Shown here: one piece after another, positions 9,178 to 18,616 of the stretch | How positions within the stretch are numbered: position 1 is the stretch's first letter | Layout: each line of letters begins with the position of its first letter | Origin: Beroe ovata | Taxonomy: Eukaryota; Ctenophora; Nuda; Beroida; Beroidae | Length of the DNA: 20,557 nucleotides | Direction of reading: 5' to 3' | Assembly: GCA_946803715.1 (NCBI GenBank) | Contig: CAMPET010000002.1 | Coordinates: 577,995 to 598,551, forward strand | Notes under the pieces: model-generated | The model's database searches: none | What the model was told of the DNA's origin: nothing | The model's input: only the letters and a program-made list of their open reading frames with translations | Made by a program: the position numbers and the translations under genes

Positions 9178-9294
9178 GGGGGGTGTGGTTATATAAGTGG
9201 GGGACGTGGTTANGGTGTGGATATATTAGTGGGGGTGTGGTTATATTAGTGGGGGTGTGGTTATATTAGTGGGGGTGTGGTTATATTAGTGGGG
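9178..9294. repeat. 20-bp minisatellite with an N
   Basis: About five copies of 'ttatattagtgggggtgtgg'. The N at 9213 lies inside the array, so the true copy number is unknown. Confidence 0.9.
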
Positions 9295-9650
9295 CATCTG
9301 TTACAGAGGGGTAGTTGTAGTTGTGGTGGGCGGGTTGTTTGTCCATGAGTGTTATAATTGGTGACGGGAAACCATATTATTATAGTGACTTATTATTGTA
9401 TTACTGATATCTGATAAAGGTGACCCGGTTTCTGGAGAATGAGCTATTGGATGTAATGCCCGGGATGAATAACAATGTCTCATTTCGCCATATAAGGACA
9501 TATATTATTGGAGCATGTTTACTCTCAACTTGTGATGTCAATTGCATGCTGTTATTGTCATAACAACGAATATTCAGTGAAATCACATTGAAATCACAGT
9601 GGAAGATGGGCAGAACAACACAACTATTCTAGGGGAAGCTATAGCCACCC
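9295..9650. other. Downstream flank and 3' UTR of the CTD phosphatase gene
   Basis: No gene seen. On the minus strand this is the region after the phosphatase stop codon. I found no consensus AATAAA close to the stop. Confidence 0.4.
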
Positions 9651-12600
9651 CTAACCTCCCCAATGAACACGTGCCATGAACAGGGAGTTCCTGTGTCTAT
9701 TGCACGTGTTCAGGACCCGTACCTCGTAGTGTTGGACCACATCGAAGAAAGGAATGAGGTCGAGGAGCTCGGTGTCCGTGTCATCGTCGAACCACGAGCT
9801 CACGGGGATAGCGTAGTCAGGGTGGAAAATGTAGGAAGTGGGCGAGTTGTCGATAATGATACAGTCCTCCACGTTGCGGCCCAGCTTACTCAAATCCTGT
9901 GAGATAATTGCCCCATTACCGCTTATTGGCAACCGTGTTATAATGATAGTGAGCAATATCCGAGAGATGTGTGGTTCGGGCCCCAATCATAATCATGGGG
10001 TGTGAATAATCATGAGGAACCGGGCTTCAATACGTGTTGTACGTCTATGAACAGGGTCCTACAGACTTGCGGATTTCTATTCTGTAGACGTTATTATAAC
10101 CGACATTGACAGTCATGTAGAGTTAGTAGACGGTTCACGGCTTGTTCTTTATTGTATATCTAATTGTCAGACTTGCATAAATCTATCTAGAAGTTCTGCT
10201 TATTTCGAATAAATTAATTCTCCAATCAAAAAATTTCGGTTTGATTTTTCGTTTTGCAGTTTCTGTGGGTAACCCGAGGAGACACTTGTACAGTAATGAT
10301 TATTTAATACGGACAAGGCACACAGACACATTATTCAATATTCATCACACCATAGACACATAGACAATAGCACAGGAACACCCACTATTATTGTACCCTG
10401 GATTCCCATATACACCACTCTCTTTGATTTAGATCACCACCACAGCTCTCACTATTCAGAACTTTCGTATATGAGATCACGATGTATCATAGTACGATGG
10501 GTTTTGCCAGGGGAATCTAATCAAATGATGATGTCATTAACCATGATAGTGACCATGTGCTATGATCTAATAGTGTCAAGTCGCTGCGTCACTAGGACAT
10601 GAAAATGGCTAATGGCAGTGAAAGTAGTCGATTTTCAGTATACATTGTACAATCGCATGATGCATGAGATGTGAAAGTCGGGGGGCCTCGAATGATGCCG
10701 TGCTATGCTTTTCTTACAAAGACCTTTATCTCAAATTACTGAGTCAAGTTCGGCCAGGGAATCGGAGGATAATCAATGGGGCATGGGCGTGGTACTTGGC
10801 CCCATGATAGTCTACCTAGATTCAGCTGTGCCAATACATACATACATAGTCCACTAGCGATGGAACTGAAAATATGATGGGTCACAGTGTCACATAGGAG
10901 ACGCGTGAACATGATCACACAGTATACACAGCACACACAAACACACACACACCAACACACACACNTGTGGCGGCAGTCTGTCAAATATGCCGCGTTCTTT
11001 TTCATATCATACAGTTTAGAATAAAGAACGCCAGATGCCGCGAACAGAAACAACCAAATCCTATTTGGTTTTGGAAAAAATTGTATAAACAGTGTGAACA
11101 AGTTATACACCACGTGCCAAGAGACACGAGTGCACCACGTGCACATACCTTGATGTAGTTCCCCTTGTGGAAGATGCACGCCTCCCTGAAGAGCCGGGCA
11201 CTGAAACACCCGTGCACATCGAGCAAGTCTGACACAGGGTCAGCATACTTCGCTAAACTTGCCGTGAACAGCACACACTCGAACTTGTTCGCTAGAAATG
11301 CCAGGAAATCATCCACATAGGGTCGCTTTAGCACGTACACCTGAATATTATTGGTGGTTTACCTCTACTATCATAGGCAGTATGCGATGCATTATTACCG
11401 ATTTCTTTCAGTGTAGAGCGCTCGCGCAATGATTCTTAAAATAGAAGTATTTTCGCATGTCAAACACAATAGATTATTGTTTGATAAGTTTTAAACGCAC
11501 CACATGCAAGTAAACATACACATTCTGTTTGAATGGTATTATCAAACATTCCTTGACACGAATCAGACATTTACCTGATGAATCGTCCCCTCCAAGTCAA
11601 CTGGAATCACAAAGTCGGGGTTGGGAACCGGTTTGAAGGAGCTGTGTACCAACGTTTCATCCAAATCAATGACAACACACCGCTTGCCCTGGAAAATTCA
11701 TATTTAAAATGACCCGTTTTCTCCGAGGATTCAGTTATTCTACACTTCATCAACACACTAAGTGATGTCTAGCTGGAGCTAAAGACATGTGGAATGTTGT
11801 GCAATGTAAACAACATGGAATGTTGCAATTATACATAGCTATGTTATAGTGAGGTAACATACACTTTTTATTGTACGTGTTGGAATGTGAGGAATGCGGT
11901 GTGTATGTAATGGTACATTGCTGGGCGTTCTTTCATGAGATTGGAAAATGCAAGAAATCGCTGTGAGATTTTCATTTTTCATTTGTAGTGAATATTCATC
12001 TCAGAAAATGAACATGCTCGATGAAGGAACCATATAATGAACATTGTTACGATTATATCGTAAACAATAAAGAAGTAGGGCATACCTTGTCCATCTCTCT
12101 AGCTTTGTCGAGTAGAGGTGACTGCCCCTTTGAGGCATAGTTTTCTATCGTATGCGACTCAGGGACTTCATTCGATGACTTCGATTTCGATATACAACAG
12201 CACATACAGTTCTTCAGTTTCTTTAACCTGAAAAAGGTTCCAAAGTTATTCCTTCTCTTTCTTTCGGGTCAATTTCAATAAGTTGTTTCATTCAAATTCC
12301 GAGCTGCATCCAATATCTGTGAAGGCGTCAAGTTATACCAATTCACTGTGGAAAGAAAATAAGTAAATGAACAAAGAGATCACATTATCCTAATGTAGCG
12401 AAAACTAGATCAGTGTTAGCTGAGGAGCGCCTATACACCCCACTTTACATACATACACATACAGTTACACGTGTATAGGCGTAAACTTAATTCAATTCTG
12501 AGTGACCATGCGTGTGAAAATCATTTGGAATATTGCCAACCTTGCAAGTAGGCGGGATATCAGTGAACGTTCGAGGGAGTGATTCGGGGCAACAGGATAG

Positions 12601-12653
12601 GGCGAGGAGTATTCGCCATCTTTGTTAACTTGAGTTATGATAGTTGATGTCAT
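9651..12653 (-). CDS. CTDSP: Small CTD phosphatase (SCP/CTDSP family)
   Basis: Complete minus-strand gene with five coding exons, 12541-12653, 12086-12227, 11575-11688, 11149-11340 and 9651-9896. Splice phases match and the product is 268 residues. SCPs are FCP/HAD-type Mg2+-dependent phosphatases that act on the RNA polymerase II C-terminal domain and other phosphoproteins. Residues 1-9 (MTSTIITQV) fit the family's ITQV start. Exon 2 carries a Cys cluster NCMCCC, equivalent to the vertebrate FCC motif thought to be palmitoylated. Exon 3 has the catalytic DLDET (93-97; nucleophile Asp93, acid/base Asp95) followed by LVHSSFKPV. Exon 4 has VYVLKRP and [11 protein letters not shown]. Exon 5 has [13 protein letters not shown] and [14 protein letters not shown]. 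All family motifs are intact. The last 25 or so residues (ending RVHWGG) differ from vertebrate tails. A GC-rich stretch near 12735-12790 may be the promoter. Which vertebrate paralogue it matches cannot be decided. Confidence 0.96.
9897..11148. other. Intron 4 of the CTD phosphatase gene
   Basis: The longest intron of the gene, about 1.25 kb. It holds a CA microsatellite (about 10917-10965) interrupted by an N at 10965. No nested gene is seen; the open frames here are extensions of the neighbouring exons. Confidence 0.8.
10917..10965. repeat. CA microsatellite with an N
   Basis: Interrupted (CA)n tract, ending at an N that probably marks an assembly join. Confidence 0.9.
12427..12481. repeat. 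Hairpin in intron 1 of the CTD phosphatase
   Basis: 'cgcctatacac' (12428-12438) pairs perfectly with 'gtgtataggcg' (12471-12481) across a loop of about 32 bases. The duplicated copy near 14799-14852 keeps it unchanged. Confidence 0.6.
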
Positions 12654-13659
12654 GACCTGTGACACGGTGTTTATATTTTACAAACAATATGATAATGTTT
12701 GAGGAATGTTGGGATAATAATAAAACTTAACAAAATCCCACCGCGCGCGCAACGCGCAGACACAGTGAGGGCGCGAATCGCGGTCGTTTCATCAGAAAAA
12801 CGTCAAATTCGGCTAGTGCCCAGTAGATGAATCCCCCAAATCGCCAGCACTTGTAACAAGAATTGTAACAGAATGAAATGGTAAATTTGGGGCATTTTGA
12901 TGAGTTCTGTCGACTTTGATTGACTGAATATGACTGTAGGATGTTAGTAGAGGCTTTTACAAGTGATTTTGAGGTCGATGATGACATGCTGACACCGTGG
13001 TGACACCATGTTGTCACCATGACGAAAATTTTCAAATTGCCTCAAATGTGTTCGAAATCGGTTGTAAACTGTTCAAAGCATGAAATTTTGTCATAAAAGT
13101 GCATTTCTGACCGGTTTCACATCTCAGGTTGCGGTCATGACATAGCCGATTTTCACTGTAACAGTCGCTGAAATGACGAAAAAGGGGCATAGTTCACGGA
13201 AATTTGGGTCAAATCCTCAGCTGATGATTGATATTTCTTAGTTTTGGGCACCCTGACATGCCTGCAAAAATTTGGTGCACCTAGCATTTATGGAAGTCGA
13301 GATATGAATACTCAACTAATTAGCGATAAGAGACTGCAATGATGCATGTTATGTTCTGATTAGGCAGAGAAACTGTATATTGCTGATCTCTGTGTAGTAG
13401 GTACACGGTGCGTATGGATGATATCCATCAGGTCCATTATGGTGTTTTATGTGGAGATATCTGGCAATAGTTAAGAACATGTATTAACTATGGTGTCACA
13501 AGATCCAGGGTCACGGAATCCGTTCACATATATTCGCTCACATCATTAACTTTATTTTGTGTACTGTGATCCCGAAACGTGTTATATGACCTGTTACAGG
13601 ATCCCGGAACAGTATCTCGTTACATGACAACGAGTGATCGGGTGGTGTCAAGGAAGTAG

Positions 13660-13667
13660 TATAAATA
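13660..13667 (+). promoter_or_regulatory. Putative TATA box
   Basis: TATAAATA, 79 bases before the candidate start codon at 13746. A hairpin, 'ctcgtt' with 'aacgag', lies about 30 bases upstream. Confidence 0.4.
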
Positions 13668-13745
13668 GACCATCCTATCGCTATATCACTATTCTATATC
13701 TATCTCTGCTAGCTACACTTATCTATATCACACTATATTGTCGTC

Positions 13746-13807
13746 ATGTCCAATAACCCCTTCCTCCGTCCTGCACCCTTCTCCCTATCCGACGAAAATA
13801 GGCAATA
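13746..13807 (+). CDS. Candidate first coding exon (20 codons plus two bases)
   Basis: After the TATA-like box a plus-strand ATG opens MSNNPFLRPAPFSLSDENRQ and reaches a consensus donor, 'ata|gtaagt', with the next codon begun by TA. NPF can be an EH-domain ligand, but nothing identifies the protein. I could not find the next exon; the first strong acceptor (near 14099) would create a stop. The donor lies at the very start of a repeat whose other copy begins at 16413, so the rest of the gene may be lost in this rearranged or misassembled stretch. Confidence 0.35.
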
Positions 13808-14086
13808 GTAAGTCTGAATGCTTTCCCTGTGTATTTTCAATTTTGAGAAGGAGCCCCAAAGCTTCTACAACCATATAATAAACTCAGTAATTGAGTTGCT
13901 TTGATTCCCAGCAAGCATATAATGTGTATTTGGGTAAAAATAATAGAGAACAAATAACACAAATAAAACACAGTTATTGGGCTGTCTTAACTTTAAGTTT
14001 CATGGTTGAGACCAATCGTCAGAAGACATTTCAAAATGGTGTATATCACAATTAAGGTCTGAACTACTCCTTCATAAGGTTTTTTG
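13799..14086 (+). repeat. Direct repeat R2, copy 1
   Basis: Begins 'taggcaatagtaagtctg' and ends '...ccttcataaggttttt'. It is repeated almost identically at 16413-16740, and its last third occurs again in inverse orientation at 16741-16838. Confidence 0.85.
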
Positions 14087-14547
14087 CAAATTTTGCAGGC
14101 ATGTCAGGGAGCCCAAAACTAAGAAATATCAATCATCAGCTGAGGATTTGACCCAAATTTCCGTGAATTATGCCATCTTTTCGTCATTTGAGCGTCTGTT
14201 ACAGTGAAAATCGGCTATGTCACAACCGCAACCTGAGTAGTGAAAACGGTCAGAAAATCACTTTTATGACATAATTTTATGTTTTGAACAGTTTACAACC
14301 GATTTCGAACACATTTGAGGCAATTTGAAAATTTTCGTCATGGTGACAACATGGTGTCACCACGGTGTCAGCATGTCATCATCGACCTCAAAATCACTTG
14401 TGACAGTCTCTACTAACATCATACAATCGTAGATAGTCTCTAGGATAGCTTTTGGCAACGTAAACTGCGTTTAATCATCTTGTTACAATTCTGTTACAAT
14501 TCTGTTACGGTGCTGGCGATTTGCTGGCGATTTCGGGGATTCATGAN

Positions 14548-15206
14548 GACTTCGATTTCGATATACAACAGCACATACAGTTCTTCAGTTTCTTTAACCT
14601 GAAAAAGGTTCCAAAGTTATTCCTTCTCTTTCTTTCGGATCAATTTCAATAAGTTGTTTCATTCAAATTCCGAGCTGCATCCAATATCTGTGAAGGCGTC
14701 AAGTTATACCAATTCACTGTGGAAAGAAAATAAGTAAATGAACAAAGAGATCACATTATCCTAATGTAGCGAAAACTAGATCAGTGTTAGCTGAGGAGCG
14801 CCTATACACCCCACTTTACATACATACACATACAGTTACACGTGTATAGGCGTAAACTTAATTCAATTCTGAGTGACCATGCGTGTGAAAATCATTTGGA
14901 ATATTGCCAACCTTGCAAGTAGGCGGGATATCAGTGAACGTTCGAGGGAGTGATTCGGGGCGACAGGATAGGGAGAGGAGTATTCACCATCTTTGTTAAC
15001 TTGAGTTATGATAGTTGATGTCATGACCTGTGACACGGTGTTTATATTTTACAAACAATATGATAATGTTTGAGGAATGTTGGGATAATAATAATAAAAC
15101 TTAACAAAATCCCACCGCGCGCGCCACGCGCAGACACAGTGAGGGCGCGAATCGCGGTCGTTTCATCAGAAAAACGTCAAATTCGGCTAGTACCCAGAAG
15201 ATGATT
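14548..15206 (-). pseudogene. Duplicate of the CTD phosphatase 5' end (exon 1, intron 1, part of exon 2)
   Basis: Near-identical copy of 12177-12832 in the same orientation, starting immediately after the N at 14547. It holds a complete exon 1 copy (14912-15024) and only the first 51 bases of exon 2 (14548-14598), so no full protein can be made from it. The three base differences I see in exon 1 are all silent, and a 3-base 'ata' insertion lies upstream. Similarity ends where the inverted-repeat element starts in the first copy. The best reading is a second haplotype laid beside the first by the assembler; a true recent partial duplication is the alternative. Confidence 0.85.
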
Positions 15207-15869
15207 CCGCGAGATGGATGCAATTTCTCAACTTGAGAAAAAGGGCGAAATAGGCGATATGTGGCAACTCCAAGGCCCTATATTGCTTCCACACAGTTTT
15301 CAGATGTGCATTGGTTACCCATGATGGTTTTCTAGGACTACCGACCGTTTAGAGACCCTGGATAAGACAAAAAAGTCCCAATCCAAGTTCCCAGAACTAG
15401 TCACGAATGTTTTTCACCGTCTTTTAAATACACTTAACAGTCAATAGGAGTTAAGGGCCCCTACCATACTGTGATACCATCCGATACCACTATCGGGCTC
15501 GTATGGGCCCTGGGGGCCAGAAAAGGTCCGATTCGAAAATAGGTCAAAATTGAATTCTATCGACTCAAATGTGTTTCTTAAGTCATGATAGACGACCAAA
15601 CGAAGTTTGGGGTCCCTAACTTTCTGTTAAGTACCCGAAAATGGATGCATTGAGAAAAATTGGATGCAAATTGAGAAAATAAAAGTGAGAAATTGTATTG
15701 ATGCGGTTCCTGGTGGCTGTAAATGTCCACAAATGATTGTTATAGGTTCATGTGGGTGACGTGAGTTGTCCAAAGTGGTTCATGAGGTCGTAGTACCCTA
15801 TCGGGCCCACACGGCCCGAAGGGCCCAAAAAAGGCCCAATTTTTAAATAGGTCAAAATTGAATCCCAAA
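15207..15869. other. Non-coding interval with a spaced direct repeat
   Basis: No gene seen. 'aaataggtcaaaattgaat' occurs at about 15538-15556 and 15844-15862, each time preceded by a GGCCC/GGTCC-rich patch ('tcgggc...gggcc'), so this may be a diverged tandem duplication of about 306 bases. Confidence 0.6.
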
Positions 15870-16020
15870 ATCAGAATGAAATGTAAAATTTGGGGTATTT
15901 TGTTGCCAATTTTCATTGTAACAGTCGCACAAATGACGAAAAAGGAGCATAATTCAGAGAAATTTAAGTCAAATCCTCAGTACAGCTGATGATTCATATT
16001 TTGCAGGGAGTCGAAAATTA
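15870..16020 (+). repeat. Third, degenerate copy of the inverted-repeat arm
   Basis: Resembles 12878-13260 in the same orientation but with a large internal deletion. Shared landmarks include 'ttttcattgtaacagtcg' and 'aaatcctcag...ctgatgatt'. Confidence 0.6.
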
Positions 16021-16412
16021 AGAAAAATTTTGAATATTAACTATCTCAACACTGTCTCCATCAACACGATCATCTTACACTGTCCAGTTTCCAATCACTA
16101 CACCTACAGCAGCCATATCGCAAACAGTATTATGACGTCACCACAAGAAATTAGCATTAGAAATTAAAGTTTGAACAACATTATCTTTCCTTGTTTGACA
16201 TGCATGTAATTAGAGGCTGTATAATCAGAGGGGGTCGTCTAAAGCAGACCTCCAGAGGCAAAAACTCCAAAATCTTATTCAGGAGGATTTTTGTTTGAAT
16301 TGTACCAACTAAAATATTTTATTATTATTATTGGGATAGAGAAAGAGAAGAAGAAGAATGGGGGATGGGTGTCAGAAATTTAGAGAAATTCACGGATATT
16401 GTTCATTATAAT
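16021..16412. other. Non-coding interval
   Basis: No exon seen. Contains a CRE palindrome TGACGTCA (16133-16140), an ATT run and a purine-rich run (about 16318-16360). Confidence 0.5.
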
Positions 16413-16740
16413 TAGGCAATAGTAAGTCTGAATGCTTTCCCTGTGTATTTTCAATTTTGAGAAGGAGCCCCAAAGCTACTACAACCATATAATAAACTCA
16501 GTAATTGAGTTGCTTTGATTCCCAGCAAGCATATAATGTGTATTTGGGTAAAAATAATAGAGAACAAATAACACAAATAAAACACAGTTATATATAAAGA
16601 GAGCCTATATATAACACAAATAAAACACAGTTATTGGGCTGTCTTAACTTTAAGTTTCATGGTTGAGACCAATCGTCAGAAGACATTTCAAAATGGTGTA
16701 TATCACAATTAAGGTCTGAACTACTCCTTCATAAGGTTTT
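16413..16740 (+). repeat. Direct repeat R2, copy 2
   Basis: Second copy of 13799-14086. It contains an extra insert of about 37 bases (around 16587-16625) in which 'acacaaataaaacacagtta' occurs on both sides, so the insert looks like a short internal duplication. Confidence 0.85.
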
Positions 16741-16838
16741 ATGAAGGAGTAGTTCAGACCTTAATTGTGATATACACCATTTTGAAATGTCTTCTGACGA
16801 TTGGTCTCAACCATGAAACTTAAAGTTAAGACAGCCCA
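16635..16838. repeat. Near-perfect palindrome, 98-base arms
   Basis: 16635-16732 and 16741-16838 are reverse complements with an 8-base spacer. The right arm ends at the N at 16839. The left arm is the end of R2. Confidence 0.9.
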
Positions 16839-16971
16839 NTCATGAGTTTCCAAAGATTGCTTGGATCATTCCATCTCTTCCATTGGATATAAGCTGTAGT
16901 TACTCTCATGAAATGAAAGAACTTACATATCCCATTGTTGCCCCACCAAAATAACATCATCTCACTACATT

Positions 16972-17631
16972 TCATTTTCCATTCATATTTTTGGAATTTC
17001 CAAAAACAGAGTTAGGAGATTTTTGGCATCTCTCCTGAACTAATTCCTGTGTATCAATCTGATGAGAACCTTCATACAAATCTTCTTGATTCAATACATG
17101 TTCCTCAGTCACAGATGCATCAGGCTGATCAGATAGGTCATCATTATCAGGAACATGTGATGAAAGGTAAGGGAGGCTCATTTTTAGGACTTTTTCCAAT
17201 TGTTTCTGCCTTTGATCTTCAATTGCTAATCTTTTGACACTGTTTGCTTCTATTCTTTGCTTCATTTTCTCAGAACTGTGTTGAGAATATTCTTTCTTTT
17301 TCTGTATCCTTCTTGCCTCTTTGATAGCAACAGAACTTTGGTCTCCATAAAGCTCAAGTTCCACTTTATCAGTGAGTTTCTTTATTGCAATGGAAATATT
17401 TCTTTCAAGAGACCTTGTATCATGACATTTAACAAACAGTCCAGTAGGGACATGCTTAACAAAAGCACAATTTTTCTGAGATGCTACTTTTGCCCCTCCA
17501 GGACCTCCCCCAAGTGTATTTTTGATCACCAAATCTTCTGATTTGAGAGTGAACTGTGCCCTATGAAACAAGGGCTGATATAAGCTGATAAGTCTGATAC
17601 TTAACATGTCAACATTATGTAGGACTGTCAT
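16972..17631 (-). CDS. MTRFR: MTRFR (C12orf65)-like mitochondrial release-factor protein with GGA in place of GGQ
   Basis: Intronless minus-strand gene of 219 residues. MTRFR proteins free peptidyl-tRNA from stalled mitochondrial ribosomes using a codon-independent GGQ domain. The domain spans about residues 28-95: TLKSEDL, then GGGPGGAKVASQKNC (41-55), VKHVPTGLFVKCHDTRS (58-74) and a helix of Lys/Arg. The GGQ glutamine is replaced by alanine (GCA codon, residue 47). A basic helix (about 102-150) matches the ribosome-binding tail of the family. A 70-residue acidic C-terminal extension is additional. The N-terminus looks like a mitochondrial presequence; Met9 (MLSIRLISLYQPLFHRAQF) gives a better one than Met1. 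GGQ glutamine is nearly universal in active factors, so activity is in doubt. The family call is strong because the motifs after GGQ match closely. Confidence 0.88.
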   Translation of the reverse strand: MTVLHNVDMLSIRLISLYQPLFHRAQFTLKSEDLVIKNTLGGGPGGAKVASQKNCAFVKHVPTGLFVKCHDTRSLERNISIAIKKLTDKVELELYGDQSSVAIKEARRIQKKKEYSQHSSEKMKQRIEANSVKRLAIEDQRQKQLEKVLKMSLPYLSSHVPDNDDLSDQPDASVTEEHVLNQEDLYEGSHQIDTQELVQERCQKSPNSVFGNSKNMNGK

Positions 17632-17960
17632 TGAATCATTGTCACGACATCATGAATTGAAGCTCCTGTGATCAATGTTGATTGAAGCATGTGTGATTCA
17701 CTGTTGCTTCACAGATTTCCAGAAAAGAGACTTTACTTATATTAGATTATACACCTCTACTTGTATACTAATACACACAAAAGTACAGATTTTGAACTTC
17801 AAAAATCAATATAACAGGTAATGCTTCCAGAGGTATGCAATTTTGGGCCAGAAATCATCAGTTCAAGATATAATTACAAATGGGAAAACTTTTGATCTTT
17901 TCATTTTCAGATCCAACATTCAACAACAATGATAGCTGCCGATCAATTGTTTATAGTGTG
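17632..17960. other. 5' flank of the MTRFR-like gene
   Basis: AT-rich, no gene. A minus-strand 'ttgatcacag|g' (about 17668) could be an acceptor for a 5' UTR intron, but no donor exon can be proven. Confidence 0.35.
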
Positions 17961-18263
17961 AGAAACAGTGGACAGATAACCTGACAACATTCGACAATCT
18001 CAGGCGGCCAATCAGTTTCTGAATTGCAGGCAAAGCTTGGTAGGATTACACCCACCATCACTGGCAGAATTTTACCCCTGGCAGCGCCGACAGAAGGGAA
18101 ACCCCGACATTGCAAAGTTAAGCTCTAAGCTGACTGACGACTGTTCAGTGTTTGTGCCTCAGAAACTTAGCCGATTGATGATAGACCATGACCCATGTCG
18201 AGAATTTCGTTTTGCGCACACTGCACAAACTCGCTGACAAACAAGAAACAGTGGACAGATAAC
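17961..18263. repeat. Spaced 20-bp direct repeat
   Basis: 'agaaacagtggacagataac' is exact at 17961-17980 and 18244-18263. The interval holds a short plus-strand frame with no recognisable domain. Confidence 0.8.
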
Positions 18264-18616
18264 ATCCGGCTTGTAGGATTTTACCCTACCCTCGGTGCGC
18301 GCGATTTTCAATCCGCCCCGCCAGGGATAAAATCCCGCCAGCAAGGATAAAATCCCGCCAGCAAGGGTAGGGTGAAATCCTACAAACATCCGGCAAGCGT
18401 CAGCAAGAATAAGTTTTAGCCGCGCGCGCGCAAAACGAAATTTCGATCTCGACAGGGTCTATCATCGATCGACGAGTCTTCATTGAATTAATTATGAATA
18501 AGTTGTAATTGTAGGATTTCACCCTACCCTTGCGAGCGGATATAATTTCACCCTACCCTTGGCCTTGCGGGCGGAATAAAAATTGCGCGCACCGACGGTA
18601 GTATAGGGTAAAATCC
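18034..18616. repeat. Cluster of inverted repeats with the motif TAGGATTTNACCCTACCC
   Basis: Plus orientation at 18271-18292, 18511-18531 and, partly, 18545-18560; inverse at 18364-18385 and 18605-18616; a diverged version at 18034. The 18271 and 18364 copies form a hairpin of 22-base arms flanked by 'catccggc'. 'ggataaaatcccgccagcaa' is repeated in tandem inside. This looks like nested small fold-back elements. The surroundings are rich in CGCGCG. Confidence 0.75.

Larger units (their letters stand above)
12826..14545. mobile_element. Large inverted-repeat element, arms of about 450 bp
   Basis: Left arm 12826-13273 is repeated in inverse orientation at about 14088-14545. Outer ends read 'gaatccccNaaatcgccagc' on both sides and inner ends include 'gcaggcatgtcaggg' (right) and its complement. 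The arms match closely except for a divergent patch of about 100 bases (12900-12960). A third, partial and more diverged copy lies at 15870-16020. The central 800 bases carry no transposase-like frame. The left end sits about 170 bases upstream of the phosphatase start codon, and the right end lies at the N at 14547. It may be a fold-back transposon or two separate insertions in opposite orientation. Confidence 0.6.

Noticed and set aside
9027-9269. 80-codon plus-strand frame
   Set aside because: Produced by the 20-bp minisatellite and crosses an N.
8416-9294. Possible CRISPR array because of regular repeats
   Set aside because: The repeats are contiguous minisatellites without unique spacers, and the DNA is eukaryotic.
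12285-12349. Minus-strand frame after an acceptor-like 'cttccacag' reading [18 protein letters not shown]
   Set aside because: It looks protein-like but lies in intron 1 of the phosphatase. Splicing from exon 1 would use a different frame and stop after four residues. Exon 1 joins exon 2 directly with correct phase.
12727-13035. 102-codon minus-strand frame
   Set aside because: Spans the phosphatase upstream region and the inverted-repeat arm; no family signature.
16876-16955. Minus-strand ATG with MMLFWWGNNGI followed by a GTAAGT donor
   Set aside because: Only eleven codons, no neighbouring exon, and the region runs into the N at 16839.
17049-17541. Plus-strand frames of 62 and 94 codons
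   Set aside because: Antisense shadows of the MTRFR-like gene.
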